Source: Sporothrix humicola (lineage: Eukaryota > Ascomycota > Sordariomycetes > Ophiostomatales > Ophiostomataceae). Taken from it: a DNA stretch of 64,000 nt. The stretch covers positions 248,001-312,000 of the forward strand of contig WNYE01000018.1 of the NCBI GenBank assembly GCA_021396245.1, read 5' to 3'. The notes beneath the pieces are model-generated. The model was given only the letters and a program-made list of their open reading frames with translations, searched no databases and was not told where the DNA came from. The translations under genes were made by a program, and so were the position numbers. This document shows, piece by piece, positions 40,148 to 50,948 of the stretch. The stretch's first letter is position 1; every line of letters begins with the position of its first letter.

Positions 40148-41242
40148 TTAAGCCTCCACCTTCACAGCAGCAGACCCGTTGGCCATGGCGGCAGCTGGTG
40201 CCGTCAGCGGCTTGTCCTCGCCATCCTCCTTCATGCCGCCCAGGATCATCGACTTGGGCGCCATCGCCTGCCACAGCTCCGGGTCCGTGAACGCCTTGAA
40301 CTTTTCGTCGTGCCACTGGCCAGCGGTGATGGCGCGGCCCTCGGAGTCGACAAACATGGTGTCGTCCTCGGCGCGCAGGAAATAGGCGACCGAGTAGCGG
40401 TGCTCCGTCGGGTCAAAGGGGACTACGCGGTGGATGCAGCTCTGGAACTTGTGGCCGCTGGCAAAACGCAGCGAGTCGCCGACGTGCACGAAGGCGCAAC
40501 CCGGCTTGGGCGCCACAAAGCCCATCTCGCGCGTGCCGCAGACGCCCGGCGGACGCACCTGGAGGCCCCACTGCTCCGTGAACAGCAGCGTCAGCGTGCT
40601 AATGTCCGTGTGCTTCTGGTGGCCCAGGCGGTTCTGGCCGGCCAGGTCCTCGAGCGGCAGGTAGTGCATCATCGACAGCGTCGTCGTCGACAGGCGCTCG
40701 TTGCGGTGCGAGTTCTCAAAGCGGCCGGCGCCCGTCAGGCCCAGGCCCGTCGACAGCGCCGACAGAATCACCTTGGTGACCGTGTTGCAGCTGCCAATCG
40801 CATTTTCGAGAATCTGCATGTCGCCGCTGTTCTTGACGGGCGACGGGATCCGCGGGCTGTCGTGCTGGATCTCGTCGCGCGACACCTTGAGCATCTCGTA
40901 GCCGTCCTTGCTGCCGGCCGCGACGCCCGTGCGGCTGCCCACCGGCTCGTAGCCCAGGTGCGACGACAGCAGCCCAAACTCGTTCTTCTCCTCAATCGGC
41001 GCCGCAAAGAAGCGCTTCATGAGGGCCAGGAGGGCTGCGTGGTCGGCCAGTGTGCGGCGGCCGTCCAGACCAGAGAGGTCAAGATAAAAGTAGCCCTCCT
41101 CGAGACAAGCCTGCAGAACACGCTCCACCTCGCCGGGGTCCTGCGACAGAAGCAGACCGTAGTCGATCGTCTGCATCGACCACACGGGCGTCGCCTCGCC
41201 CATCCAGTCAACAGTCTGCGGAACGTCCAAGTTGGGAGCCAT
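40148..41242 (-). CDS. 2-oxoglutarate/Fe(II) dioxygenase, isopenicillin N synthase-like
   Basis: 364 aa from the ATG at 41242 (MAPNLDV); an in-frame upstream extension to 41311 is leader. The double-stranded beta-helix core has the iron ligands His211 and Asp213 (HTD) and His271 (CIHRVV), and the 2-oxoglutarate motif Arg282-x-Ser284 (RYS). The N-terminal DIOX_N-like part carries EEGYFYLDLSG, typical for plant- and fungal-type IPNS-like oxygenases. Reaction and substrate cannot be told from sequence. No other biosynthetic gene adjoins except the divergent M20 hydrolase, so a pathway is not claimed. The long open frame on the opposite strand (40310-41269) is a shadow of GC-rich codons. Confidence 0.9.
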   Translation of the reverse strand: MAPNLDVPQTVDWMGEATPVWSMQTIDYGLLLSQDPGEVERVLQACLEEGYFYLDLSGLDGRRTLADHAALLALMKRFFAAPIEEKNEFGLLSSHLGYEPVGSRTGVAAGSKDGYEMLKVSRDEIQHDSPRIPSPVKNSGDMQILENAIGSCNTVTKVILSALSTGLGLTGAGRFENSHRNERLSTTTLSMMHYLPLEDLAGQNRLGHQKHTDISTLTLLFTEQWGLQVRPPGVCGTREMGFVAPKPGCAFVHVGDSLRFASGHKFQSCIHRVVPFDPTEHRYSVAYFLRAEDDTMFVDSEGRAITAGQWHDEKFKAFTDPELWQAMAPKSMILGGMKEDGEDKPLTAPAAAMANGSAAVKVEA

Positions 41243-42162
41243 GATGATGAGTGGTTGTTGGGGTTTTGATTCTTTGTTGTGATTGATTCGTAAAATACGG
41301 TCAGTGTTCAAGCATTTCTCAGAAATCTCTGGCTTGTGAGCGCATGCGGGGATTTGTTTGTTTTATAAACACAATCGGCCTTGGCTTCATATATTTCCTT
41401 TTGATTATTCTCTTTTATTGTTTATTTTCATCGGTTGCCTCTTTTCATCACAAGCACCTACTACTGTCTGATTTCCCCTCCAACAGCCGGCTTACCCCCC
41501 ACGTTGCATGACGCCGAGACCTCTGCCGCGCCGAGCTTCTGTGCCGCCCCGACTCCGCATCTCTTCATCCAAAGTGCTACAGAGTGCTGCAAAGTGCGCT
41601 GGTTTCCGTCACTGTCAGATGAGGAGAAAAACGCACGCTTGTGATCGGTTCCCCTCTTTTTGCGTTTCTGGTTGAGAGGTTGCGAGAATCTCAGCACTTT
41701 GCATTGTAAAATATATGATAGATCAACAACGATGCTGTTTAGACTCTTTTCTTGCCTCTAAATCCACTTCACCCACAACTACCGCAGACTCCGAATCTTG
41801 GCCGGGTCGTGCTGATCACTTCGCTTGTCGACTCTGCAGCGGAACCTCGGCAAGGGGGCTACGGGATATAGTCATATGATATATCAACATAGGACCCCTC
41901 TGGGCTCGGCTTCGCTTGGCCTGTTGGCGTGCCCCCAGCTTTAACAAGACACTTCTCCGCACCGGCAGCTTTGACTCGTCTTCGTCCCAATTTGGAAACT
42001 TCATCTGCCGGCGATGCTGCGATGATGCGAGAGTGCTAATGTTATTATTAGCAGTACATTGTCCCGTCTCAGATGCATTCATTTCATTGCCGACTATTTC
42101 CAAGCACACTGTTATTTATCACATCCTACTTCTTACACTGCAGTCACTGCACACTCGTCGCC
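41243..42162. promoter_or_regulatory. Divergent region, dioxygenase / M20 hydrolase
   Basis: 920 bp shared upstream DNA of two divergent metabolic genes, which could allow co-regulation (inference). No gene, repeat or strong box was noticed. Confidence 0.4.
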
Positions 42163-43492
42163 ATGAAAGGAATACTCGCCGAGATCAGCCAGCATATTGA
42201 CGACCTCGAGTCCATCCTGTGGCCCCTCAATACATTCATACACAGCCACCCCGAGCTCGCTTTCAACGAGCACCAAGCCCACGATGCACTCTGCTCCTTG
42301 ATGGAGGGCCAAGACGGCTGGAAGGTCACACGCTCGGCGTGTGGCATGGCAACAGCTTGGGTGGCCACCTTTGATACTGGTCGACCAGGTCCAGTCGTCA
42401 ATTTCAATGCTGAAATGGGTAAGCTTCTTGGCATGGTCCGGAGTTACGGGACAAATTACCGTAGGCTGACTTGGGCTTCCTGCAGACGCTCTACCGAATC
42501 TAGGCCATGCATGTGGCCACAATCTGATTGCTGTCGTGTCAGTCGCCGCAGCCTTGGCAACGGCCAGTGTCCTCCGAGACCACCATCTCCCCGGCAAAGT
42601 CCTTCTTATCGGAACACCAGCCGAAGAAGGTGGTGGAGGAGGCAAGATCCGGTGTCTCGCTGCCGGCGCCTACAATGACGTCGACGTTTCCATGATCTCA
42701 CATCCGGGGATCTACAATAATAGTGCTCTAGTCTGTACTACAGCTTATACTCGTCTCCGTGTCCGATACACGGGCCGTGCTGCCCACGCTGCCCAACAGC
42801 CGTGGCGCGGCATCAATGCACTCGACGCCCTGGTTGTGGCCTACACTGCCATCTCGGCTCTCCGCCAACAGACTCAACCAGATGATGTCATTGGAATACA
42901 TATTACCGAAGGCGGCGACGGTGGCACCAACATTATTCATGCCCATGCCGCCGGCGTGGCCGTTCTCCGCGCAGCAAAGGCCCACCGCCTAGCCGAGCTC
43001 CAGCGCAAAGTCGAGGGCTGTTTCCGTGCAGGTGCCGAAGCTACGGGTGCATCGGTCGAAATCGATGTCGAACCGGGCTACCTCGACCACGTGCCCAACA
43101 AAGTCCTTGCGGCACAGTATACCCGCCACTGGGACGCTCTGCCCCCCGCCGACAATGTACCCGGCACCCCGCTTCTCAGGAAAGACGGGCCAACATGGAT
43201 TAAGAGCAGCACCGACCAAGGGAACTTGAGCTACGCCATGCCCAGCATCAATGTCAGCTTTGCCATTCCTCCTGGCCCGGCGGGTGGCGCAAACCACAGC
43301 GCCGATTTCCAAATAGCGGCCGGGACGCATGCAGCCTTTGGACGGGCCATGCGTGTCGCCAAGGTCATGGCCGGTGCTGCTACGGACCTGTACACAACGC
43401 CGGGGTTACTAGACGAGGTGAAATTACAGTGGGAAAAGGACATAGGCAGGGACGTCGTCATGACAGACTCGGGGAAGGAAGGAGCAAGGTAG
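42163..43492 (+). CDS. M20 family amidohydrolase/peptidase (M20D, PM20D2-like)
   Basis: Exons 42163-42418 and 42486-43492, 67-nt intron; 420 aa. Splicing restores the motif NAEMDALPNLGHACGHN with metal ligands Cys95 and His97. TPAEEGGGG follows with Glu132 (general base) and Glu133 (metal), and SHPG with His158. The dimerisation (lid) domain spans about 170-290 (YTGRAAHAAQQPWRG). The layout matches the ACY1L2/PM20D2 and aminoacylase-like branch, which hydrolyses N-acyl amino acids or abnormal dipeptides; the exact substrate is inferred only. No signal peptide, so cytosolic. Confidence 0.92.
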
Positions 43493-44630
43493 ACTGCCGA
43501 ACTAGTGGCCTAGCGCCCGTGCATCTGCCGGACCGTATGGACCCTGGATTCACAGAGTAAAAAAACGGAAAGAGCGGGGCACACCTACACCACAACATAA
43601 AACATCAACATGTTACACTTCATAGAGATAATGAATTAACGTTGTGGTCTGCCCTAGTCTGGATGTTTGGCTATTCTTTTCGCTCAATATTTGCCACAAA
43701 GCAATCATCATGATGCGTTTTCTTCTCATTGCCTGTTGATATCGCATTTCGTCCACTTATACGGGACCTGCCGACGCTAGGTCCATCGCTACTTCCACGT
43801 GTGTGAACAAGTGACGCCAGAAATATGTAAGGCGACCCAAAGTGCCACAATAATGCCAGCTCAAATCCTCTCGGGTGTTTGTGCATCCTTAAATTATGCA
43901 AAGGGTCGCCCTGAAATGTGAAATTAAGTCGTGGTAGGCCCAGGACACTCGGCTGCATATCTCCGTCCTTTCGTTGGGTCGTGCAAATGGAATGTCGTAA
44001 CAGCGTCGGGCGAAAGTGCAGAAATGGGCAAAACAAAAGCGGTCCGAGACTGGCAATCGTGTGTGCTGTTTGTGCCCTGAATGGATGGGTAAATCAAATC
44101 ATTCACATTGCCACACCACCTTTTCGAAACCGGTCAAACATTCAAAGGCGAGCCCTAGCACTTAGTCAAATGGCACGAGAGCAGGTTCGCATTCGTAATG
44201 GATGCAGAGAAAGGAATGCTAGCCTCAAAAATGAGGCATACTACTGCATACCACGTCCAGAAAAAGGGCACTCCTCTGCTGCCCAAAGTTGCAGCCAGGA
44301 AGACCACTTGAGGCTCTGTGGCACGCCAGTGATTGGGCTATGAATTCGACGTGCTCCCGACGCCGTTAGATATCGTCCACTCCTCGCTTTCGGAACCACA
44401 ATCTCCTCCACTTGAGAGCCCATTGATTCTGGCCAAAGTGCAAATCTATTTAATAGCTATCAGATCTCCTCAACTCTTTGTTATATCACGTGTTTGATAC
44501 ACGCTCCAAATAACGCAAAGAGGAGATTATATTTTTCAACTCTTTCCATATTACCTTTTATACCTCTATTTCTACTTTGTATGCAATAGACCCGATCAAA
44601 TCTTTGACGGGACTTTCCACGGGCCTCACA
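43493..44630. other. Intergenic DNA at left border of second accessory island
   Basis: Composition shifts from GC-rich to A+T-richer after about 43560. Frames of 60-140 codons on both strands lack domains. A CACGTG palindrome is near 44488 and an A+T-rich stretch follows before 44631. Confidence 0.4.
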
Positions 44631-46377
44631 ATGGACGGCCAAAAACGACCAGGTTTCTGGATAACAGAGTCTGAGATTCTCTCCATGAGCGATGCCGAAC
44701 TCGCTGCTCACGTCTGGAAGAACAGCAACTCCAAGGTTGTCAACATCGACAGCGATGAGAGTCTCGACCAATAACAAAAGCTCCAAGCAGAAACAAGACT
44801 CCGGTATGTCCTGACTTAAATCCAAAAAGAACCCAAATCTCATGCTATTTTTATTAGTACTAACAATGAGCAGCAACGTGATGATAAAGCTGTACAGGCC
44901 GGCGGCCTCAATGCCCGTCTATGCTGATACGCTAATGTCTCGTCTCGGTGCAATCAACACTGACAAAGATGGCACTGCTTACCGTCAGATACATCACGAC
45001 GAGGAGGTGTAAGCTCAGGAATCGAGCAACGACAGCAATAGCAAATCAAACAGCTATGCCGCCACAATTTCGCCAGACTCAAACTGTGCTACACCGACCG
45101 AAGAGGAGCACATGGCCAAAAATATAAAAATTGTCGCAGCGCACTATGAGCAACTTTGCAAACTTGGTGTCTGTCCAGTCTGCCCGTTAACCCAGGTGCA
45201 AGAAATGATTGCCAAAATACACCCTACACCCAAGTCCTTCCTTGGTGAGAACTTCATCATGGACAAGGACGTTGACGCAAATCGCGCTGATATCACCGAC
45301 ATTGAGGTGTGGCAGATGGTTCCGCTGTCTTCTGTATCTGGTGACAATCGAGTGCCAGATGTGTATACGCTTGATCCGTTCAGCGCGCAGCTAGATCGCT
45401 GGTGGACTTTTCTCCATTGGCAAGCAATACATCGTGGCATTGTTTATGCTACTGCTACTGGTGGCGGTAAGGGAAGCACATCTTCGACAACTCTTGCGGG
45501 TACAAAATATTCGAATTTTGACCCTTTCAACGACTTCGTGGTGTTCCAGGAGCTCTTTGACAACATTTGGGGCGGCCAGTTGTCACATCCAAAGAGTTTC
45601 AAGACTCAGATGCTAGCACGCTGGAACTATAACCATAATCCGCTCAAGGTCCAGCACGCTGCAGTCTTCAGAACCAGAGATGACGAAGAGCGTATTGTCA
45701 AATTTGACATTGGAGTTGGTTCTGGTCCTTCCGAGAAAGGTCCTGCTTCAAGTGACAACAAGCTTATTTCAGAAGATGAATTATTCGCCATTTACCGTCA
45801 AAAGATTGCCGATAAAATCAGGCCCTACTTTACGCAGGTGCCTCTTCTGGATCTACACAAAAGTGACCCTCGCCAACAGCCAATGCTCACTACGTGGCTC
45901 GAGTATTTCGCATTTGAGCTCGTTCATTTTGAGCCACATATCCGTGCCTATAAAAAGCACAACACCGAATCTGAGTCATTTTTATTTAAGCTCTGTGGCG
46001 ACTGTCGAAATGGCTCTAGGGAATTTATTGACTGCGTCGGAAATATTACCGAACTGGCGGATCTTGATACCTCATCGTATCTAGATACCTCATCGTATCT
46101 AATCCAACGCCTCTGCAAACGAATCCAATGGATTGTCAGACAGATCCTGAAGATCAATGCACAGTCAGATGTTCCCCATGATCTAGATGCATATTCAACA
46201 CGACACAACAACACAGCCCATAACCAGATACGGGAAATGGCACAATCAGTGTCCAGCAAGAACGACCATAGTGTCTCTCACGAATCGAAAGCTCGAGAGT
46301 CTACAGAAACAAGAGGGATATTGAATCAATTGTGGAGAAGCATATCCGATTGGTTTGTCAAAATGACAGCACAGTAA
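44631..46377 (+). pseudogene. U1: uncharacterised fungal family gene with two in-frame TAA codons
   Basis: From the ATG at 44631 a first exon runs to 44803, a 70-nt canonical intron (GTATGT, TACTAAC, GAGCAG) spans 44804-44873 and exon 2 keeps one frame to 46377. Two TAA codons interrupt that frame at 44772-44774 and 45010-45012. The 3' part is open from an ATG at 45112 (421 aa). It shares FxxQLxxWWxFLxWQxxHRG, LTTWxEYxxFELxxxEP and RIQWI with U2 at 49251-50387. Both stops are consistent with CAA to TAA change, the type made by repeat-induced point mutation. The gene may be dead, or expressed from 45112. No known domain, signal or membrane helix. A+T-rich codon use. Related proteins with LTTWIEYLxYE are widespread hypothetical proteins of filamentous fungi. 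Confidence 0.65.
46063..46098 (+). repeat. 18-bp tandem duplication within U1
   Basis: Two consecutive units (46063-46080 and 46081-46098), differing only at the third base, encode LDTSSY twice. It looks like a recent in-frame slippage or duplication and is absent from U2. Confidence 0.8.
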
Positions 46378-47309
46378 ATATGGAAGTGTAAAGAAGTGCC
46401 GGGTAGTATGTGGAAGAGGTGCTGAAGATTCTGTTTCTTTCCATCACTTACACTGTAAAGTAAATGTTTGTCTTTTCGACGTTAACAAATAATAGTGGTT
46501 AAAACAAGTAGAGGCCGATGTTCGTCTTCTTTACCACACATAGCCGCACGGTAACACACAGGCCGGCTACAAACAAACCATAAAACGCAATCCGGCTTGT
46601 TGCGAGGATATGCAAAAATTATTCACGTTTATCTTCGTGCCCAGCGCCTGCGAAAGTCGGCAAATGTCTGTTATGACACTGTTCGCGAACTGCAGGAAGA
46701 CGTACATGGTACGGCTGAACAAGCATCTATTTTGGTTCACAGCCTATGGCTAGATACTTTGCAGCCAGTGAGGTCTGTAACGAATAGCACTCTTGACGCC
46801 CAATGCTGCACATTTGCAATTTCACGCAAACCACCTTGTATCCCACTCATCAGTGTTAGTTACATTCGCCCACCTTTATCCTCGTTGACAATTGACAAGT
46901 GCACAACTCCACGATGGTCTTGGGCATCCTTCGTTGGGCCTCAACGAAAGCACTTTTGATGTTTTTAAATACTGTTTCTTTTCTTTTCGGGCACAAGAAC
47001 TGTCTGCAGCTGTGGGAGGATTAAGTACCAATGTTGGAACTCAGGGTGAGGGCCATTAAGTAAAGGCTTCGGAGCCGGCACTCCCTTCGGGCCAAAAGTC
47101 GCTTCACGCTTTTATTCTTCTCTTTTTTTTTCTTCTCCAAGCCATTTGCACCCACTTTTGACGCCAGATAAATGCCATTCCTCCATCTTACTTATTCCAG
47201 TATCAAAGACTTTAAGCCCTACCATTTTTTTTTACTTGGGGACTGTTCAAGTTGCACCAAACAATCACCTCAAGCCACCAGAACCTTCCAAAAACAGGAA
47301 ACACGCATC
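46378..47309. other. Intergenic region before FHA-kinase gene
   Basis: A frame of 120 codons at 46597-46959 has no domain, no good context and A+T-rich composition, and is not accepted. 47090-47300 is T+C-rich leader. Nothing else seen. Confidence 0.4.
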
Positions 47310-48758
47310 ATGTCCTCTCATAAAATGACAACCGCCACAATGTCTAACGTGATACTCTACCTCACATCCGGTAATCCCTATACATTACAACGCGTCATCC
47401 GCGCGCCCAAGAACGCGGACAGACTCTCGGCAGTAAATGGGAAACAATGTCTTGAGCTCCGCATTGAGGACGTACATGCCATCCCGGGGATCGTTGCCGG
47501 GCATTCACCAGATGCTGATATATATCTACCCAACAACCCCGGTGTCAGCAATTTCCACTTTGTCGTCACATTTGACGAAAAGAAGCAGCTGGTTCTCAAA
47601 GACACATCTGCCCATGGCACCTGCGTTCGCTACAAAAGCGATATATTCGGACACGGGAAGAAAACAGGCTTTACGTGGCGGCTCCTTCATCCCGCCGCGA
47701 CGCCTGTTGAGGAGGTGAAAGTGCAGGTTGGGCATACGCTGTTTTTTTCCATCATTGCGGTGCACGACCTCATTAACCCCGATATCTACGAAGATCTCGT
47801 ACAATATTTCTGGCAAAACACAAACGGCGTGTCATGCCAGCGATCTCAATCCGATATCTTGACAGTAGCCCCATCTACAAGCTGGACCCCGGACGATCAT
47901 AACAGACATGTCGTAAAGCACGTTGGACAAGGCGGCTTTGGCAATGTTTCGAGCGTCTGGGATATGGGAACGGGCGAGATATATGCCTTAAAAAGACCAA
48001 GAATATACGCTGCTCGAGGAACCCCAAATTGGGACGCCTGGGATGCGGAAGCAAGAATTATGTCGTCACTGGAACATGACCACATTGTCGGCTTCTATGG
48101 AATAGCCAGCCACTACGACCCTGGATATGACGGAAATATGGATTTCAACAATCATCCCGGCTTCCGGCTGGAATACATTGCGGGCGGATGCTTGAATAGC
48201 TCCACGCATCTTGCAGCGAAGGAGTGCGTGAAGGTGCTCGACCAATTGCTCGACGCACTCGAATATCTCCACGCCCAATCGGTGTGCCATCGTGACATTA
48301 AGCCCGGCAACATTCTCATTGCATATCGCGATACATCCGGAATCAGCGTCAAGTTCTCCGATTTTGGCCTCGCCAAAACAAGCGACGACTTCTCATCAGT
48401 GGTCGGGACGGAAAAGTACATGGCACCAGAAATCTACACCAGGTATCTCGAGCTCGCCACCGGAACGACAGCGGAGCATATCAGCCACGGACGGTACACG
48501 GTCAATGTCGACGTCTACTCACTCGGTCTTGTAATCGCCGAACAGCTTTGCACTCTCCCTCGAATGCAAGGCCTCAACATTGTGACGTGGATTGATGCAG
48601 TCAGGCGGCACATCGAAGAGTTTGTGGATAACAGATCCAACCACCGAAAAGCTCGGCATGTTCTGCGGTTTGTGTTGGAGCACATGCTCGTGATTGACCC
48701 GAACCAGCGTCGCAGCGCCACCGACTGCCGAGTGCTGCTTCGCCAGGCCAACCTGTAG
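47310..48758 (+). CDS. FHA domain-protein kinase
   Basis: 482 aa from the ATG at 47310; an in-frame ATG at 47172 lies in leader-like DNA. Residues about 45-150 form an FHA domain (GHSPDADIYL, GVSNFHF, LVLKDTSAHGTCV), which binds phosphothreonine. A Ser/Thr kinase domain follows, about 198-475: glycine loop GQGGFG, Lys228 in ALKRP, Glu247 as candidate helix-C partner, HRDIKPGN with Asp329 and Asn334, DFG at 351-353 and GTEKYMAPE. All catalytic residues are present. The order FHA then kinase recalls Rad53/Cds1 checkpoint kinases, but the protein lacks an SQ/TQ cluster and is short; similar accessory FHA-kinases occur in many Pezizomycotina. It lies between paralogs U1 and U2. Confidence 0.88.
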   Translation: MSSHKMTTATMSNVILYLTSGNPYTLQRVIRAPKNADRLSAVNGKQCLELRIEDVHAIPGIVAGHSPDADIYLPNNPGVSNFHFVVTFDEKKQLVLKDTSAHGTCVRYKSDIFGHGKKTGFTWRLLHPAATPVEEVKVQVGHTLFFSIIAVHDLINPDIYEDLVQYFWQNTNGVSCQRSQSDILTVAPSTSWTPDDHNRHVVKHVGQGGFGNVSSVWDMGTGEIYALKRPRIYAARGTPNWDAWDAEARIMSSLEHDHIVGFYGIASHYDPGYDGNMDFNNHPGFRLEYIAGGCLNSSTHLAAKECVKVLDQLLDALEYLHAQSVCHRDIKPGNILIAYRDTSGISVKFSDFGLAKTSDDFSSVVGTEKYMAPEIYTRYLELATGTTAEHISHGRYTVNVDVYSLGLVIAEQLCTLPRMQGLNIVTWIDAVRRHIEEFVDNRSNHRKARHVLRFVLEHMLVIDPNQRRSATDCRVLLRQANL

Positions 48759-49250
48759 TTCATTTACGGGAACTTGCAGGTTTTTCTTTTGCATGGCTGG
48801 ATTATGAGATAGGCGTGTATTTTGCATGATCGGGGTTTCTTTACGTTTCGTCGCATTTTTCTTTTTCTTTTTTGGAGTAATGATATGGGAGTAACTATTC
48901 ATGATGTTGTTGGATTTAAAGGTCTGAAATGGCTGCATTAATTGATTTTATTAAGCATAGCACACGTCTTCGATAATGCACCGTTGTGAGTATATAGCTA
49001 GGTTCCCATGAATTATGGGGCTCTGTAGTTCCTGAAAGACATATTGTACACTGGACATGAGCATAAGGACCTTGCATATCTAGAAACAGGATTATTCGCT
49101 GCTGGTTACCGCGACTGCGCCACACAGCCATTCACAAAAGAGTTGGAAATTTCAATATCTATGACAGACATTTCCCATCCCCAAAGATTAAACAACCCAT
49201 AAAATAGTCCGAAAGAAGCTCCCCATTACCGGTTGCTTCAAGTTTCAATC
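48759..49250. other. Intergenic region
   Basis: 3' flank of the FHA-kinase and promoter of U2; a CATAAAATAG word at 49197-49206 lies about 45 bp before the U2 start. No gene. Confidence 0.45.
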
Positions 49251-50387
49251 ATGAGCAGCTCCGGTACATTCACGCCCTCGGAAGAAGAAACCAAAGACGA
49301 GGCCATTCGCCGAGTTGAGGCCGAGGTCGAGGCAGAATACAACAAGCTCAAGGCACTGGGCGGCCGACCTGTCTGTTCGCTGGAGGAATGGCGTCAGTGG
49401 GTCGAAGACCCCTTTGTTGCTGCTTCCCCTGGTCCAGTCGACTTCAAGGCATGGCATTCATGCTCGTACGACTCGCTACTCAGAATTAAGAGCTATGAGC
49501 TCTCCGGGCGAATGGGTAGTCTAAATATATTCTCGGAGCAGTTGCGACATTGGTGGGCCTTTTTGCGATGGCAACTCTTCCACCGTGGTCGAGAGGATGT
49601 CATGATGACACAGGAAGCCGTGCAGGCAGCGATACGAGATCCCGACCGCAGCCCCTTCAACCCATTTGCTGCCTTTGTCAATTCCCAGGATCCAACCCAC
49701 GGAAGGTCGATGAACGACGAACAAAGCCCTGAGGAACAAGAACGGCGACTACAGGATCTTCGGTACAGATGGTGTGTCCTGCCAGATCCAGACACTGTCC
49801 ATACAGTTAGAAAGCAAGGACTGATGTTTGGAAGTCGGGCGAGGCAGGAGAAGAAAAGGACAGAGGCTGCCAGAGGCGCTTCGATCGATGGTCCAGCCAC
49901 AGTGTTCGAGTCTTATTGTCGCGAGGTCAAGGCCCGCCTTTCTCCCTACTACCTTCGGCATGATCCCGTTTTACACATGGACCCTACCCAGCAGTCTCCA
50001 CTAACAACGTGGATGGAATATCTGGCTTTTGAGCTGGCTTATCTCGAGCCATACTTTGAGGCACGGTCAGAGCATGCCGAGACCTACGCCGCAGCTTGGA
50101 CAACGCTTAAGGGCTCTGTCAAAAGGGAACGCATGGCAAATAGCAAAACGACTGAACCGGTTGACACAGCGGCCCACGACATTGACTCTACCCAAGCAGA
50201 CTCCCAGAAAGAGGAGTATCCGATTCGAACGTTTATCCTACGGACAATGAACTACCGCAATTCAGACTCTCGTGTGCAGAGCCTTCAGTTGCGTATCCAA
50301 TGGATTATCAGTGAGGCGCGTGCTGTGGAGGCAGAGGTGGAGGCCATGGCCAAATCAGTGATCGATATGGAAGGGAAGGAAACATAG
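49251..50387 (+). CDS. U2: uncharacterised fungal protein, paralog of U1
   Basis: 378 aa, ATG at 49251. Acidic, helical and soluble; residues about 12-45 are a Glu/Arg-rich helix. Conserved blocks with U1: QLRHWWAFLRWQLFHRG near 90-106, FESYCREVKARL near 220-231, LTTWMEYLAFELAYLEPYF near 250-268 and LQLRIQWI near 345-352. The last helix is amphipathic. No enzyme motif, signal peptide or membrane segment was found. Unlike U1 the frame is intact and codons are GC-richer, so U2 is probably the working copy. Function unknown; co-location with the FHA-kinase is the only hint. Confidence 0.78.
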   Translation: MSSSGTFTPSEEETKDEAIRRVEAEVEAEYNKLKALGGRPVCSLEEWRQWVEDPFVAASPGPVDFKAWHSCSYDSLLRIKSYELSGRMGSLNIFSEQLRHWWAFLRWQLFHRGREDVMMTQEAVQAAIRDPDRSPFNPFAAFVNSQDPTHGRSMNDEQSPEEQERRLQDLRYRWCVLPDPDTVHTVRKQGLMFGSRARQEKKRTEAARGASIDGPATVFESYCREVKARLSPYYLRHDPVLHMDPTQQSPLTTWMEYLAFELAYLEPYFEARSEHAETYAAAWTTLKGSVKRERMANSKTTEPVDTAAHDIDSTQADSQKEEYPIRTFILRTMNYRNSDSRVQSLQLRIQWIISEARAVEAEVEAMAKSVIDMEGKET

Positions 50388-50425
50388 AGTCGACTGTTGG
50401 ATTGAAGTGAGGCAGGGCACCGAAC

Positions 50426-50631
50426 AGTGACAACGTGAGAGTATCTTAGTCGTGAAATAAATAACTCCAAACACCCATGAGATTACCACTTTACCTTGCA
50501 AATATTTGATGCTCTACTCCTTTATCACGATTATGCATTTCCCGGGATAAGTGACAACATCAAAGCCTTTTCAAACAGTGACAAACCCATCCTTTTCACA
50601 TCGCCACCTTAATTCATATCTAGTATAAATA
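50426..50631 (+). promoter_or_regulatory. MC-E promoter: three AGTGACAA sites and TATA box
   Basis: AGTGACAA occurs at 50426-50433, 50550-50557 and 50577-50584, always on the plus strand. TATAAATA follows at 50624-50631, 134 bp before the MC-E ATG and followed by CGGGG. The TGACAA core is shared with the inverted repeat upstream of MC-A. Confidence 0.65.
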
Positions 50632-50765
50632 CGGGGACAGTCCATTGTCTGTTTCAAGATATATTTCCTCTTCCCAGCAATAATCACTTCGCTGAGTATC
50701 CCAGAGTTTCAGAAGATCAGCAAGCTACAACAACTTCCACATACACTATCAACAAATCGACAACT

Positions 50766-50948
50766 ATGTGCGACGATTACTTCAACCAGAGCGACTGGGC
50801 CTGTGGTCACTCGACCAAGTCTCTGACCAGCTCTAGCTGGTGCAGCACCGCCCGTAGCAATGGGTACCGGTGCTCTATCGTCAACCAGGTGATTAACTGC
50901 ACCACATATTCCAGCACCAGGTGTTACAGCTGTTACCGGTCGCGTTAA
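50766..50948 (+). CDS. MC-E: small Cys-rich protein, 60 aa
   Basis: ATG at 50766, stop at 50946-50948. Starts MCDDYF; cysteines at 2, 13, 26, 36, 45, 53 and 56 and His15 in CGH. Positions 2, 13, 15, 26, 36, 53 and 56 are identical to MC-B, 37 kb away. Rich in Ser, Thr and Tyr, with a basic end. No signal peptide. A classic TATA box and a 130-base leader with C+A-rich text support transcription. Likely a small metal- or disulfide-stabilised intracellular protein; function unknown. Confidence 0.8.
   Translation: MCDDYFNQSDWACGHSTKSLTSSSWCSTARSNGYRCSIVNQVINCTTYSSTRCYSCYRSR

Noticed and set aside
40310..41269. 319-codon plus-strand frame opposite the dioxygenase
   Set aside because: Shadow of the dioxygenase; Arg/Val/Ala-rich with no motif.
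46597..46959. 120-codon plus-strand frame in the second island
   Set aside because: No domain, no paralog in the window, A+T-rich; could be a relic but cannot be supported.
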